Assembly: GCA_029531795.1 (NCBI GenBank)
Contig: JAPEIS010000004.1
Span: forward strand, 1,240,001 to 1,304,000
Direction: 5' to 3'
DNA: 64,000 bases
From: Sclerotinia nivalis
Taxonomy: Eukaryota; Ascomycota; Leotiomycetes; Helotiales; Sclerotiniaceae
Notes under the pieces: generated by a model
What the model was told of the DNA's origin: nothing
Database searches by the model: none
The model's input: the letters and a program-made list of their open reading frames with translations, nothing else
Program-made: the position numbers and the translations under genes
Shown here: in pieces, positions 1 to 11,973 of the stretch
Numbering within the stretch: the first letter of the stretch is position 1
Layout: every line of letters begins with the position of its first letter

Positions 1-241
1 CAGCTTGCATAATTAATACTCCAATCGCATCAATTGAAAATGATCAGCATATAGAATACAGCTTCAATATAGCCTTCTTATTTCTTGTTGGAAATCTATC
101 CTCGAGAAATTTTTGAGGGCATATAATCGATACTTCTCTTGAGGTATACCAATCTTTTCGTGATTGCTCAATCAATCGTTGTTTGTCTTATATAGTTATA
201 CACCAAAAAACCCAAAGCGAAACGTAGAAAGCAAAGCTAAG

Positions 242-1519
242 ATGGAAACTTTGAAGATACCAAAACAGATTGATCCGCAAGATTTGGGAATCCATGTACT
301 TGTCGATTGCGAAAGCCCTCTTGTTGAGTATATACTCTTATTTGTTTTATCTTACCTTCGAATAATCTTATCTTCGAATACTGACTCTTATGAAGTATAA
401 TAGCTGTTCATGGACTTGGGGCCACATCAATGACGACCTGGACCAAAGCACGGAAACCACAAGAACATATCGATCGTAATACCGAATCTAGCATTGCACC
501 CCCTTCTGTTCCGATGAATAAATCCGAGGATCGCGTTAATTGATTAAGCGATCCAACAATGCTTCCAGCAGATATCATTAATGCCCGAATAATGGCCTTC
601 AATTATGATAGTAATTGATATAGCGATAATGCTATCAAAGTTCGTCTTGACCATGTTGCGAATGATTTGAGACAAAAGGTTTTGCGACAACGAAAAGTAA
701 AGAAGGATAATATAACATATATAACTTATATTATAAGCTAATGATTGCTAGAATTGTTCTTCACGACCATTAATATTTATTGGGCATTGTTTTGGTGGTC
801 TTATGATTGAAAAGGTATTTTAGTTAGCAAACTATGAATTTATTTGTTACTAACTTCAGATGAAGGCTTTGATCAAATCTCAAATGTCGAAAATACTCGA
901 TTTTACGATAGGGGTTGTATTGCTTGGGACACCACATAAAGGCACTGATAATATTACCTCGAGCGAACTTCTGCAAAGAATTATCTGTGCTGATGCTGCA
1001 AGAGAAGCAGCCTTATTAATCGCATTAAAAGCTAATAACGAAATAGTATTAGATGCAGTACAAGAGTTTTCAATGATGGCTCATGAAAAGAATATTCCAA
1101 TACATTGCTTTTTTGAACAAAAAAGCTCCAAGGTATCCAAAATGTTCGGCGATGATTATAAAGATTTTATTGTAAATGAAAAGTCAGCTATCTTAGATGA
1201 CTGTGAACGATATAGCCTGCTACTGGATCACTACCAACTCAATAAGTTTTCCGATCCTAAAAATGGAAATTGGAGAGAACTCTCTGATATCATCACTAAT
1301 ATTTGTGATAATGCACATCAACTAACTAATCGCAAGAATGGGAATAAAAATGAGAATAGAAATGGAAATGGAAATGGAAATGGATATAGATATGGAAATG
1401 GATATGAAAATAACCGTCGTGATGAAGGAGCTAGCTTTCTAGACCATTTTTCTACTAATAGTGGAAAGCAATTTATTGGGGGTAATTTCAATTCGGGTGG
1501 TGGATCAATGACTTTTTAA
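242..1519 (+). pseudogene. SesB-like alpha/beta-hydrolase (putative NLR-partner effector), two in-frame TGA stops
   Basis: A four-exon model fits with all phases intact: 242-327, 396-696, 752-814, 860-1519 (369 codons plus stop), with GT..AG introns of 45-68 bp. Family hallmarks in order are AVHGLGA, LSDPTMLP, NARIMAFNYDSN, the nucleophile elbow GHCFGG (exon 3) and GVVLLGTPHKGT. This is the SesB/lipase-like domain found at the N-terminus of, or next to, fungal NLRs. The only breaks are two TGA codons (541-543 and 616-618), both where the family has Trp. The elbow has Cys where Ser is usual. An Asn/Gly/Arg-rich tract (about 1330-1420) leads to a C-terminal motif GKQFIGGNFNSGGGSMTF, echoed in the receptor that starts 315 bp downstream. 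Such effectors are thought to be triggered by templating from the paired NLR; here function is inferred. It is called a pseudogene because of the stops, although everything else looks recently functional. Confidence 0.8.
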
Positions 1520-1833
1520 AGAATCATCATTAGAAATAATAATCGTAGGCTTTCAAGCCCCTCCCCCCCACCCCCACTCGATCCACACCCCATCGATTAG
1601 TTACTTCGAATCTCTTTCATGTGACAAACCGCTTCAAGGTCTCAAAAAGCGTCCCCTGTGGTTAGGTGCTCTGTACTCAGCCCCAGGACGTAAAACAACA
1701 ATAACAATCTACACAGTAAAAGCGTCAACGTTTGAAAAGCCTTAACCTTATTATATTCCACCCGAGGACGCAATAAACAGTTCGAGTAACTTGGAAGCTT
1801 TCGAGTTCAATTACTTCAAGTATATTTATCACA
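1520..1833. other. Intergenic region between hydrolase and first NLR
   Basis: This 314 bp stretch has a short C-rich run at about 1557-1577 and no coding signal. It would contain the 3' end of the hydrolase gene and the promoter of the receptor. I see no clear TATA box or other assignable site. Confidence 0.5.
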
Positions 1834-4800
1834 ATGCCCGATCCATTTAATAATGTTACCACTAGAATCGTTACTAGAATCGAAGCTTTACTCCACCTTA
1901 GTAGCACGGTCCATCAATATTTAAGTAATATCAAAGACCCAACCACAGATCACAACAATATCATCAGCGAGATCAACTCTGTATATGAAATCCTTTCTAT
2001 TTTACAAGCTAATATACAAAACAATACAATCAATAATGAAGATTGGTCTACAATTTCTCAAAAACTTGAAGACTCCGATAGTCTATTAAACTTCTTAAAG
2101 ACAGCACTCCAGGAATTAACTACAAAATTCGAGGATACGGTTTCTATCATAGATGTTAAATTCCTTCGATGGCCTTTCAAGCAAAACGAAGGAGAGGAAC
2201 TCTTCCGATTTATTACAAAGCAGAGATCCTTACTATCTTTGGCTTTGAGGAATAACTATATTGTATGTTCGGCGGACATCCACAATAATACACTCCCTAT
2301 TCGAGATGATATCGAGGTAAGGTCTATTCTCCAAATGATATATATAGGCTAATATCTTATATAATCAGAATACAAACCTTTATAAAAGATATTACACAAA
2401 TGATACTACGACTTTCAACTCGCAATATCAAGGCGATGAATCCCGATGTCTATCTGAAACACAGCCTAAACGACAGAAGATTAATCTACAAGGCAATTTT
2501 ACAAATGCGGACGGGTTACAATTCAATGCATCAAACCTCAATTCTGGGGGAGGGCCTATTAATATCAATACTTACACCCCAGGAAACCGCTGCTTAATCG
2601 ATCTACGAACCACCGATCCACAATCAGACAAGAAACGTATCGAAGAGTTTAAAGGAGGATTACTCGTTAACGTATATGATTGGATTTTCGATAACAGTGA
2701 TTTTCAACAATGGCGCTTCAACCAAGACAATCGCTTACTTTGGATCAAAGGAGATCCTGGCAAGGGCAAAACCATGTTGCTCTGTGGTATAATAAATGAG
2801 CTGCAGAAATCGGATGAGAATGCCTTAGCCTATTTCTTTTGCCAAGGCATCGATGCACGCATTAATAGTGCTGTGACTGTTCTACGTGGCCTTATCTATA
2901 TGCTTTTAGAACAGCAACCTGCCCTTCTCTCGCATTTGCAAAAGAGATATGAGGTGGCAGGAGAACAGTTGTTCAAAGATGTCAACACCTTAACAGCGCT
3001 CTCTCAGATTTTGGAGGATATCTTGCATGATAAGAATTTGAAGCCGACGATCTTGATTATTGATGCACTTGATGAATGTCAAAAAGACCGACCACAATTA
3101 CTTCGCCTAATTGTTTCGGGCTTATCCATCTCTTCTCGTGTTAAATGGATTGTCTCTAGTCGGAATTGGCCCGAAATCGAAGAGCAGTTACAACAGGCCG
3201 AGCAGGGAACCCCGCTCAGTCTCGAATTGAATGCTGAATCAGTATCTACTGCTGTCAGATGGTATATCCGAGAGAAGGTGAAATATCTTGCGAGAACAAA
3301 AAAATACACAACGGAGACAAAGGATACTATCGAACGTTATCTCCTAGAACATGCAAATGGAACTTTTCTTTGGGTGGCTTTAGTTTGTCAAAATCTTGAA
3401 AAAGCTCGATTATTCACGAATTCAAAGCTACAAGATTACCCTTCCGAACTTGATCCTTTATATAATCGTATGATGGAACAGATAGTAGATATGGAAGATA
3501 TCGAGGCGGCTCAGATATGCCTTCAGATCCTGGCTATTGTAGTAATAGCATATCGGCCTCTTACGCTTGACGAACTAATGTCCCTGATGGAGATGAATAA
3601 TGAGATTCCGCTAGAGGAAATAATACAACTTTGTGGTTCCTTTTTGGTTTCTCGTAACAGGAGTGTATTCTTTGTTCATCAATCAGCACAGGATTTCCTT
3701 TCTAAAAAGGCTGCTAGAAGGATATTTCCCGATGGAATTAGCAAAGTCCATGATAAGGTATTTCGAAATTCGGTAACAATTATGAGTAAGACTCTAAAAC
3801 GTAATATATACGACTTGTATCATCCCGGTTTCCCTATTAATAAAGTCAAGCAACCCGATCCCGACCCATTGGCATATGTACAGTATTCCTGTATCTACTG
3901 GGTTGATCATTTAAAAAATGGAGATCCTGAACAAAAGAAAGAATGTATTCAAGATAATGGTCATATTCATACATTCTTAAAAAAGCATTTGCTGCATTGG
4001 CTGGAGATTATGAGCTTGATAAAGAAAATTTCAGAGGGTATCATTGCAATAAGTTCTTTAGAGTCTTATATTCTAGTATGTCAATACTATTTGGTAGTTC
4101 TTTTAGGAATTCAGCTAATAGATAATAAAGGCTAATAAAGGTTCTGAACTCTATACTCTTATACATGACGCTAAACGCTTCGTCCTTTACAATCGAATAG
4201 GAATTGAACAAGCTCCTCTTCAAATCTATTGTTCAGCTCTTTTCTTTGCTCCAGAGAATAGTATTATTCGAAAAACATTTCAAGAATATATTCCGAATTG
4301 GATTTATAAAATATCAAGGACACGATCAAGTTGGAGTGCCGCCCTCCAAACGCTCGAGGGTCATTCGGCTTGGGTTAGTTCAGTTGCTTTTTCATCAGAT
4401 GGTACAAAGGTAGCTTCAGGCTCTGGTGATGATACAATCCGGCTTTGGGATACGGTAACGGGCAAATCGCTTCAAACGTTCGAGGGTCATTCGGATTCGG
4501 TTAGTTCAGTTGCTTTTTCATCAGATGGTACAAAGGTAGCTTCAGGCTCTGATGATCATACAATCCGGCTTTGGGATACAGTAACGGGCAAATCGCTTCA
4601 AACGCTCGAGGGTCATTCTGGTCGGGTTAGTTCAGTTGCTTTTTCATCAGATGGTACAAAGGTAGCTTCAGGCTCTGATGATTATACAATCCGGCTTTGG
4701 GATACAGTAACGGGCAAATCGCTTCAAACGCTCGAGGGTCATTTCGTTGGGGTTACTTCAGTTGCTTTTTCATCAGATGGTACAAAGGTAGCTTCAGGCT

Positions 4801-5969
4801 CTGGTGATCATACGATCCGGCTTTGGGATACAGTAACGGGCAAATCGCTTCAAACGCTCGAGGGTCATTCTGGTCGGGTTACTTCAGTTGCTTTTTCATC
4901 AGATGGTACAAAGGTAGCTTCAGGCTCTGATGATCATACGATCCGGCTTTGGGATACGGTAATGGGCAAATCGCTTCAAACGCTCGAGGGTCATTCGAAT
5001 CGGGTTACTTCAGTTGCTTTTTCATCAGATGGTACAAAGGTAGCTTCAGGCTCTGATGATTATACGATCCGGCTTTGGGATACGGTAACGGGCAAATCGC
5101 TTCAAACGCTCGAGGGTCATTCGAATCGGGTTACTTCAGTTGCTTTTTCACCAGATGGTACAAAGGTAGCTTCAGGCTCTGGTGATTATACGATCCGGCT
5201 TTGGGATACGGTAACGGGCAAATCGCTTCAAACGCTCGAGGGTCATTCGAATCGGGTTACTTCAGTTGCTTTTTCACCAGATGGTACAAAGGTAGCTTCA
5301 GGCTCTGATGATTATACAATCCGGCTTTGGGATACGGTAACGGGCAAATCGCTTCAAACGCTCGAGGGTCATTCAGGTTGGGTTAGTTCAGTTGCTTTTT
5401 CATCAGATGGTACAAAGGTAGCTTCAGGCTCTGGTGATTATACAATCCGGCTTTGGGATACGGTAACGGGCAAATCGCTTCAAACGCTCGAGGGTCATTC
5501 GAATCGGGTTACTTCAGTTGCTTTTTCACCAGATGGTACAAAGGTAGCTTCAGGCTCTTTTGATCATACGATCCGGCTTTGGGATACGGTAATGGGCAAA
5601 TCGCTTCAAACGCTCGAGGGTCATTCAGGTCGGGTTACTTCAGTTGTTTTTTCACCAGATGGTACAAAGGTAGCTTCAGGCTCTTTTGATCATACAATCC
5701 GGCTTTGGGACATAGCGACGGGCAAATCGCTTCAAACGCTCGAGGGTCATTCGGGTTTCGACGCATCCTCAATCTTTCAACAGTACTCTATATCAAACCA
5801 TTGGATAGTTGAAAAATCAGATGGAGAAATGCGAAATATTCTTTGGTTACCTTCAGATTATCGGTTCTCTTGTATATGTTTTTATAAGGGAATTATAGCT
5901 ATGGGATTTTCAAACGGTAGTATTTTCTTTTTGAAACTTGAAAATGGAAACAAATTTCATATTATCTAA
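1834..5969 (+). CDS. STAND/NLR receptor: HeLo-like N-terminus, NACHT, about 11 WD40 repeats
   Basis: Three exons keep one open frame: 1834-2316, 2369-4075, 4131-5969, about 1342 aa. Introns are 52 and 55 bp with GT..AG ends and both sit at phase 0. Residues 1-150 resemble the helical fungal STAND N-terminal (HeLo-like) domain. Residues 210-228 hold a Gly/Asn motif, GLQFNASNLNSGGGPININ, like that ending the upstream hydrolase. NACHT follows, with Walker A GDPGKGKT (near residue 288) and Walker B LIIDALDEC (near 390). From about 4346 there are eleven near-identical 42-residue WD40 repeats, then a unique C-terminal tail. Family role: cytosolic sensor whose repeats bind a ligand, opening the NACHT to oligomerise and trigger a death effector. 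There are no stops or frameshifts, in contrast to the ruined neighbours, so it is probably functional. Ligand and effector are unknown. Confidence 0.88.
4346..5755 (+). repeat. 126-bp tandem repeats encoding WD40 units (11 copies)
   Basis: Eleven tandem 126 bp units each encode 42 residues containing SDGTKVASGS and TIRLWDT. Units differ at very few nucleotides. The variation clusters at the two residues after GHS (DS, GR, NR, GW), at the S/T of the next V-x-S, at S/P before DG, and at the two or three residues around ASGS-x-D-x-TI (GDD, DDH, DDY, FDH). Such high internal identity indicates ongoing unequal exchange between units, known in Podospora HET-D/E/R-type genes. Confidence 0.9.
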
Positions 5970-6215
5970 GTAAAACCAGTTTCAGTATATCTATTAGTTA
6001 CTACATTATTTGTTGTTGGTATCGAAATGGTAAGGTTCAAAGTGTAAAGTACTTTAGTCTATTTGATAAAACTTGATTCTTAATTCTTACTATCTATATT
6101 GAAAGAACGAACTCCTTAAATACATATTAAAGGAGCTCGTACGGTCCCTTATGATCACATGATCTAATACGATCATATGATTTAACTACGGTTCATGATC
6201 ATATGACTTGATGCT
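5970..6215. other. 3' flank of first NLR
   Basis: The first 40 or so bases after the stop match the 3' flank of the second receptor (19670-19714, other strand) and then diverge. Around 6145-6210 a GATCATATGA-like word recurs three times. No gene is visible. Confidence 0.5.
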
Positions 6216-7345
6216 ATTCTCCCAGGACGTTTGGTTCGCCGACTCAGGGAACAAGGATGACCTGATAACCTAGTTCGATGGATACAATCGTTCTCTACAA
6301 ATCGATCAATTCGTATTCGGCTTGATGGCGAAACAGGGCCCAGTACTAGTATTGGATGTGATTTGCCACAAGACTCTTCAATTTCATCTATCCTTTTTAT
6401 GCTTTATATAGCTCCTTTGTTTTGATTAAACAATCCTACTCGAAGATTTGGATATGCAGACGATATCGCACTAGTAGCTTTTTCTTCAAGCTTACAATTT
6501 AATTGTGATCAACTACAATTCGAAATGCTAGAGGCTTTGGATTGGGGCAAATCTGAAAGGATCATTTTCGATCCTATGAAGTTTAAATTGATATATTTCT
6601 TCAGAGGTTCTAGAAAAGATATCGAAAGCCCTACTATTTATACAGAAAATCTTTTAATAATGGAGAAACCAGATCTATTAAAATGGTTAGGGGTTTACTT
6701 CGATAAAGAACTGAATTTCAAATTTTATATTTAGATTCTTTCAGTTAAGGCTTTTATTATTGCGAATGTGCTGTATTCGTTTGAAAGGATAATTCAAAGC
6801 ATCCCATCAATTTTGCTTCAAAAAGCGGTTACAGCCTGTATCCTGAAGAAATATTACTTTGCAACCGAAACCTGGTGGTCTGGCTGAATTAGAAAACGAA
6901 GTTTAAACTTCACAATCTCGAATCAAATGGATGGACATTTGAAGCTTTTGAATAAGATTGTACTAGCTAACGCTCGAGCAATCCTCTCTGTATTCCGTAC
7001 AATTAATATTGTTACTTTATATAAGGAATCAAATCTGATGTTTTTTGAGATTGAGCTAAATTTGATATCCCAAAGTTTCGTTGCCCGAACGACTCGACTA
7101 AATCCTAAACATCCCTTTCGAATTCGAACCAAAAATATCCTAGCTAAAGCTGGGGTTAGAATTGCTGAATCAAGGTTTTCAAGAATTATTTTAGCTTTTC
7201 TAAAAGTTGAATATATCAATTCAATTGTTCTTCCCCTTTGAAGAAACAAAGAACCGCATATTATCACAGAAATCCGGATCGATGGCTTTTTCGGTTGTTC
7301 GAAGAAACGAGTAGCTAAGGATTTCGAAAGGTTCACACACAACAA
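6216..7345 (+). mobile_element. Decayed LINE reverse-transcriptase relic
   Basis: Conceptual translation over several frames gives pieces of a non-LTR reverse transcriptase: RLDGETGP, GCDLPQDSSISSILFMLY, RRFGYADDIALVAFS (the catalytic YADD box, near 6447-6490), ALDWG, then LLKWLGVYFDKELNFK. The C-terminal ORF2 region runs to about 7340. Stops and frameshifts occur throughout. The sequence belongs to a different LINE lineage from the element that follows, because the catalytic box is YADD rather than YIDD. No target duplication or tail was found. Confidence 0.75.
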
Positions 7346-7525
7346 ATTTCGAAGAACAAAATTTCTTCGAAATACGACCAGTTCTTCCCTTTATTTAATA
7401 AAGAAATACTCCCAAAATCCATTCCAATTGTTCCCAAGTGAATCGGCCCAGTAGTTGTTGTGATACTGTCATCGCCGCTCAAAACACAAAACTTACACGA
7501 AAATTCGCGTAAAAACTCTCCTATT

Positions 7526-8959
7526 ATGGACGAAGAGACCATTATGGTCGATACTATCCCATCCAGCTTTCCAAGAATCATCTTAGGTACTCCAACTCAA
7601 AAGGAGGTTGCACCATTCCTTTATGAGGAGAGTCTCAACAATCCCCCATTTATCCTTTCTAGCCCAACCCCCTTCCAATCCTTCAACTCCTAAGCTCAAT
7701 ACAATATTCTTAACTCTGATGATCCTTTCAAATCATCTACTATCTTTTCTATACTCCAATTCAATAATAAGCGAAGAAGATAATTCAGCCATTCAGAATC
7801 TAGCCCTACAAAACCAAAGGAAACCATTCAAAAAGCGAAAGACCTCTTCATTCTAGCTATCTCTATAGAAAAAGATATCGAAGAACAATCGAAGATCCTA
7901 AACCTAATCGAAATATTCTGCGAATATCTTGAAAAAGGGAAACTTATTAAAGCTTCAAATATTATCACTTCACAGATCTCCTATTTCGAAAACGCAACCA
8001 AAAGAATTGAAAAACAGGCTAATTACTTTTCCAATCTTTCCAATCATTCAATTACTCCTCCAATAAATCCTTCAACAATAAACAAAGAAAGCTATATTTC
8101 AGTTACCAAAACGATAAAGGAATAGAAAGTAATTACAAAGGGAAACTCTACAAAACAAAAGCCTACAGAACAAAAGGAAAATACCCTTAATAAACGATTG
8201 ATTCTTATCAATCCATTTCTTCATCAATCTATTTCCTTTATACCATTACATACAAAAAACAAAATCAATGAAGCCTTCAGAAAGGCTGGTATCAATGGAC
8301 CTGTTATTTCAGCCATTACTACAACTAGAAGCAACAACATTATTTTAACCACTAATAGCCCTTTCAATGTACAATTCCTAATCGAAAAGAAAGAAATCTG
8401 GAATCAAATCATCCGATCAGAGAGAATACAAATCGATAAACCATGGCATAAAGTTATTATTCATAAAATTCCAATCAAGGAATTCTCAGGCCCGAAAGGT
8501 ATAGATCTAATTAAAGAGGAAATTAAGATCTTTAATTCAGGTCTTGTTCTTATGGGTACTCCCTATTGGTTCACCAATACCTCCAAAAGAGTTAATCAAC
8601 AAGAAGGAGCAATAGTCATTGCATTCGCTACACAAAAGGAAGCAGAGATAGCTATTCGAAAAAGGCTATATATTGCTGGTATTAGCATCAGAGTCGAACG
8701 ATTCTATCCTTCCACCCCTTCCTCCCAATGCAATAAATGTCAAGGATTCGGCCACAACGAATCATTTTGCAAAAAACCTCCAGCCTGTGGTCTCTGTAGC
8801 AACAATCATGCTACAGCCGGTCACTTTTGCTTAATTTGTCAAGCTAAAGGCAAACCCTGTCAGCATTTAGTGATTAAATGCGCTAATTACAAAGGAGAGC
8901 ACAAAGCTAATTCCAAAGCATGCGAAATATACCAAGCAACTATAAAGAAATCCTCCTAA
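7526..8959 (+). pseudogene. LINE ORF1 (gag-like, CCHC zinc knuckles)
   Basis: The start is probably ATG 7526. The frame is broken around 7690-7830 and by a TAG near 8123, and the last 253 codons (8198-8959) are open. The open part holds an RRM-like segment and then Cys/His knuckles: CNKCQGFGHNESFC, CGLCSNNHATAGHFC and a third Cys-rich unit. This matches the nucleic-acid-binding ORF1p of Tad/I-clade elements. Its TAA stop (8957-8959) is followed directly by the ORF2 ATG, an arrangement that suggests termination-reinitiation. Confidence 0.72.
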
Positions 8960-10605
8960 ATGCTGTACAACAATACACGCATTCTTCAAATCAATTTAAA
9001 CAAGAGCTCTCAAGCTACCGAAAGCGCTCTTCAACTTGCTTTAGAACTCAATATCGATCTTATAGTCATTCAAGAACCCTGGATCCTCTCGAATCCCGAA
9101 AAAGACTACTCTTCAACTAGATCGATCGCTCACTCCAGCTACTCTCAACTCCTTCCCAATAATCCTTCGAACCTTCGCCCTCGTACAATGATCTACATTT
9201 CGAAAGGTTACAAACCGCTAGTAGCCCTAGCATCCAATTCTCCAAAAGACCCAGATATCCAAATCATTGATATCACTCAGGGAAATCATACAACCCAATT
9301 ATTCAACATATACAACAAAGCCGATCAAGCTCAAAAGAAAGGCTACACTATCGAAAGATGCCTCTTCAATATCCCTTTCACTCATTATACCATTCTCACA
9401 GGAGATTTTAATTCTCACCACCCTTGATAGAATCCCTTTTCTAATAAAAGCTTCAATGCCGATCAATTAGCCAAATAGTTTGAAGATCACAATCTCACCC
9501 TTCTTAATAAAACAGGGATTAGTACCTTCTATCGAACAAATATAACAAATCCAAACATTCTTGATTTTACTTTAGCTACTGAAGCGATATCCTCCAATAT
9601 TATTGATTGGCAAGTTCTTCCTGATCTTAGATCAGATCATTTAGGAATCTTATTTGAAATTAAAAGCACCGGAATTCGTTCAATAAATATCGTTTCGTTA
9701 ACAAGATTCAATACAAAACAAACGGATTGGAACAAATTCACAAACACCCTCGAATCAAAGCTATCGTCTTCAACTATCCTGAATTCTAATGATTACCTCA
9801 ATATCACTACTTTAGAATCCAATTCACTTGATTCTCTTCTCGACAAAAACTAGCAAATGCAAACACTGGATAAAGCTGCAATAGAATTCACCCGAATAAT
9901 CACCAATTCGGCTGAAATCAGTATACCGAAAATCAAGTCAACCAAAAGGGCAAAGCCCTGATGGTCTTCAGAGCTGAAAACTCTTCGGAAACGATTCGCA
10001 AATGAATATGAAAATACTAAACGATACCCTGAAGACGATATATTCAAGAAAATATATCAATCAGCAAGGAATCATTACTTTCAAGCTATCAAAACAGCGA
10101 AAAAGAATCATTGGAACGAATTCCTAGAAAAAGAGGATACCCAAACGATCTTTAAGGCAATATCATATACGAAAAATCTTCAAACCGAAAGGATTCCGAA
10201 TATCCGATCCAATTCCTCTCAACTCGAAAGCTCTTTCGAAGGGAAATGCTCAGCTTTCAGATCTGTTCTATTCCTTCCCCCTCCAAGTACTACAATACCC
10301 AAATGGGAAGGATACAAACAATCGAAAAAGTCCGATTAATCTAAATATACGGAAAATGAACTCTTTAATACTTGTTCAACTAAAATCAAAGGAAAGAGTC
10401 CGGGCCCAAATGGAATCATTCAGGAGATCATTATTCGAACTTATAAAGCAATCCCAAAAGCTTTCTTTACCCTTTTCAGCAATCTGATTAATCTTGGTTA
10501 CCATCCTTCTTATTGGAAACAAGCTACAAGAGCGATACTCAAGAAGCCTTCGAAATCAGATTATATTATTCCAAAAGCTTATAGGGTTATTGCCCTTTTC
10601 AATTG

Positions 10606-11973
10606 ATTGATTGATTGATTGATTAAATTAACGTCTACACTGAGTCTAAGACTATCTAAGACGGCTAGAGGCTCTTACGAACCCCTAACAGATAACATAA
10701 TGAAGGTAAGCTGGCTTATAGGCCTGGCTAAGTACATGATTTAAATGATTGAGATAAACTCAATCTTTTGAGTTGAATGGGGGAAGTGAAAACTAATCCT
10801 GAGGAATAATCCCGCCCTACAAACGCTGAAGCATATTATAGAGATAACAAAAGAAATAATATTTATTTAAAATTGTAGAAGGATTTACACCCTTCTTTCA
10901 ATTTCATCATTCGTCTCTTCCCCTGCTCCTTTTGCTCCTTTTGCTCCTTTTGCTTCTACTTCTCCTTCTTCTCCTTGTATTCGTTTGAGATACCATGATC
11001 TAGTAGCTATTCTTGTTGTATCGATGAACTCGAGGGTTTTGATTGTTCCTGCTTTGGTATAAAGTAGGTATTTCATAGTGAGTCTAGATAATGAGTTATT
11101 TTCTTTGAGTTTTCTTCTTGCTTTCTTATATAAAGGGCAGCTGAGTAATAAATGATCAGGAGTTTCTTTTTTTCCACATCTACATTTATCATTTGCCGAG
11201 ATTCCAAAGTGTTGTAAATATGATTTGAAGTATCTGTGACCAATCTTTAATTGGAAAAGGGCACTGATGATATTTCTTTTGATATTCCCTAGGATACCGA
11301 TTTTTGAGCTGGTTTTCCAAGGGTAAGTTTTTGCATATGATGATGATGATTGTCGGGGGTTGTTTGTATTGAGAAGGATAATCCAATCTTCAGATTTCGT
11401 TCTTTTGATATCCATTCCTAATGAGGCAAAGCTAGTTTCGTTCGACGATGATCTTAGTCTTGTAGCTTCTTTTGCAAGGGCATCGGCTAGTTCGTTTCCT
11501 TCCATCGAGGTATGCCCAGGGACCCAATTGAGGGAGATCTCGGCTCCTTTCCTTATGAGAGTTTCTGTGGCCTTGATTGCTCTGATTTGGCATGTTTGAC
11601 CAGGAGCATCCGAAGGTATTTTCAATCGGTAAAGTCCGGCCTGATTATCAGAGTAGATCTTGAATTTCTGGCCTGATTGAGCTATGGAACTTGCGTATTC
11701 GATTGCTCTTGTGACTCCAAGAAGTTCACCATTATACACTAATTGATTTACACCAATATTGAGTGTTTCTTTGTGAAGAACTTGATCGCTGGCCGAAATA
11801 GCGACGATCCCGATTCCTACTCCTATCCCTTCCAAGGTTGACGAAGCATCTGTATATATAACGATGGTGTTTTTGCTTCTATATTTGAAAGCTAGATTGT
11901 GTATGATTGCAGCATCTTCCTTGGGTAGTTTGCTGATATTGACTTTGTATGGAATATCCCTTTTCCAAGGGGG
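10606..11973 (-). mobile_element. Nested 5'-truncated LINE (RNase H end plus 3' UTR)
   Basis: A minus-strand LINE copy is flanked by a 14 bp target duplication, GCCCTTTTCAATTG (10592-10605 and 11974-11987), and carries the family's tetranucleotide tail at its 3' end (10602-10622, TTGA on plus). It is 5'-truncated within ORF2 just before RNase H. It closely matches the copy at 40632-42296, so the insertion is recent relative to its host element. Confidence 0.9.
10885..11970 (-). CDS. LINE ORF2 C-terminus: RNase H and zinc motif (partial)
   Basis: An open frame without stops encodes the RNase H domain (TDAS, YNGELLGVTRAIEY, SDNQAGLYRL, GHTSMEGNELADALAKEA) and a C-terminal CRCGKKETPDHLLLSC zinc motif, followed by a Gly/Ala/Lys-rich tail. 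It is truncated at the N-terminus by incomplete reverse transcription, so it has no start of its own and is not expected to make a functional protein. The lack of stops marks it as younger than the host element. Confidence 0.75.
   Translation of the reverse strand, partial: PWKRDIPYKVNISKLPKEDAAIIHNLAFKYRSKNTIVIYTDASSTLEGIGVGIGIVAISASDQVLHKETLNIGVNQLVYNGELLGVTRAIEYASSIAQSGQKFKIYSDNQAGLYRLKIPSDAPGQTCQIRAIKATETLIRKGAEISLNWVPGHTSMEGNELADALAKEATRLRSSSNETSFASLGMDIKRTKSEDWIILLNTNNPRQSSSSYAKTYPWKTSSKIGILGNIKRNIISALFQLKIGHRYFKSYLQHFGISANDKCRCGKKETPDHLLLSCPLYKKARRKLKENNSLSRLTMKYLLYTKAGTIKTLEFIDTTRIATRSWYLKRIQGEEGEVEAKGAKGAKGAGEETNDEIERRV

Noticed and set aside
541..618. TGA read as tryptophan (genetic code change)
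   Set aside because: Intact genes here (both NLRs, MFS, Pal1) use TGG, and Trp sites in dead elements are also TAG and TAA. Decay explains it.
7265..7330. Another HDV-like ribozyme before the 7.3 kb LINE (GAAATCC/GGATTTC with GCTAAG)
   Set aside because: No P1 can be formed, and the stretch is in the coding part of the older RT relic.
7346..7420. Ribozyme at the 5' end of the autonomous LINE
   Set aside because: A 7 bp P1-like pair (GAAGAAC/GTTCTTC) with similar spacing exists, but P3, the G-U and the J4/2 motif are missing.
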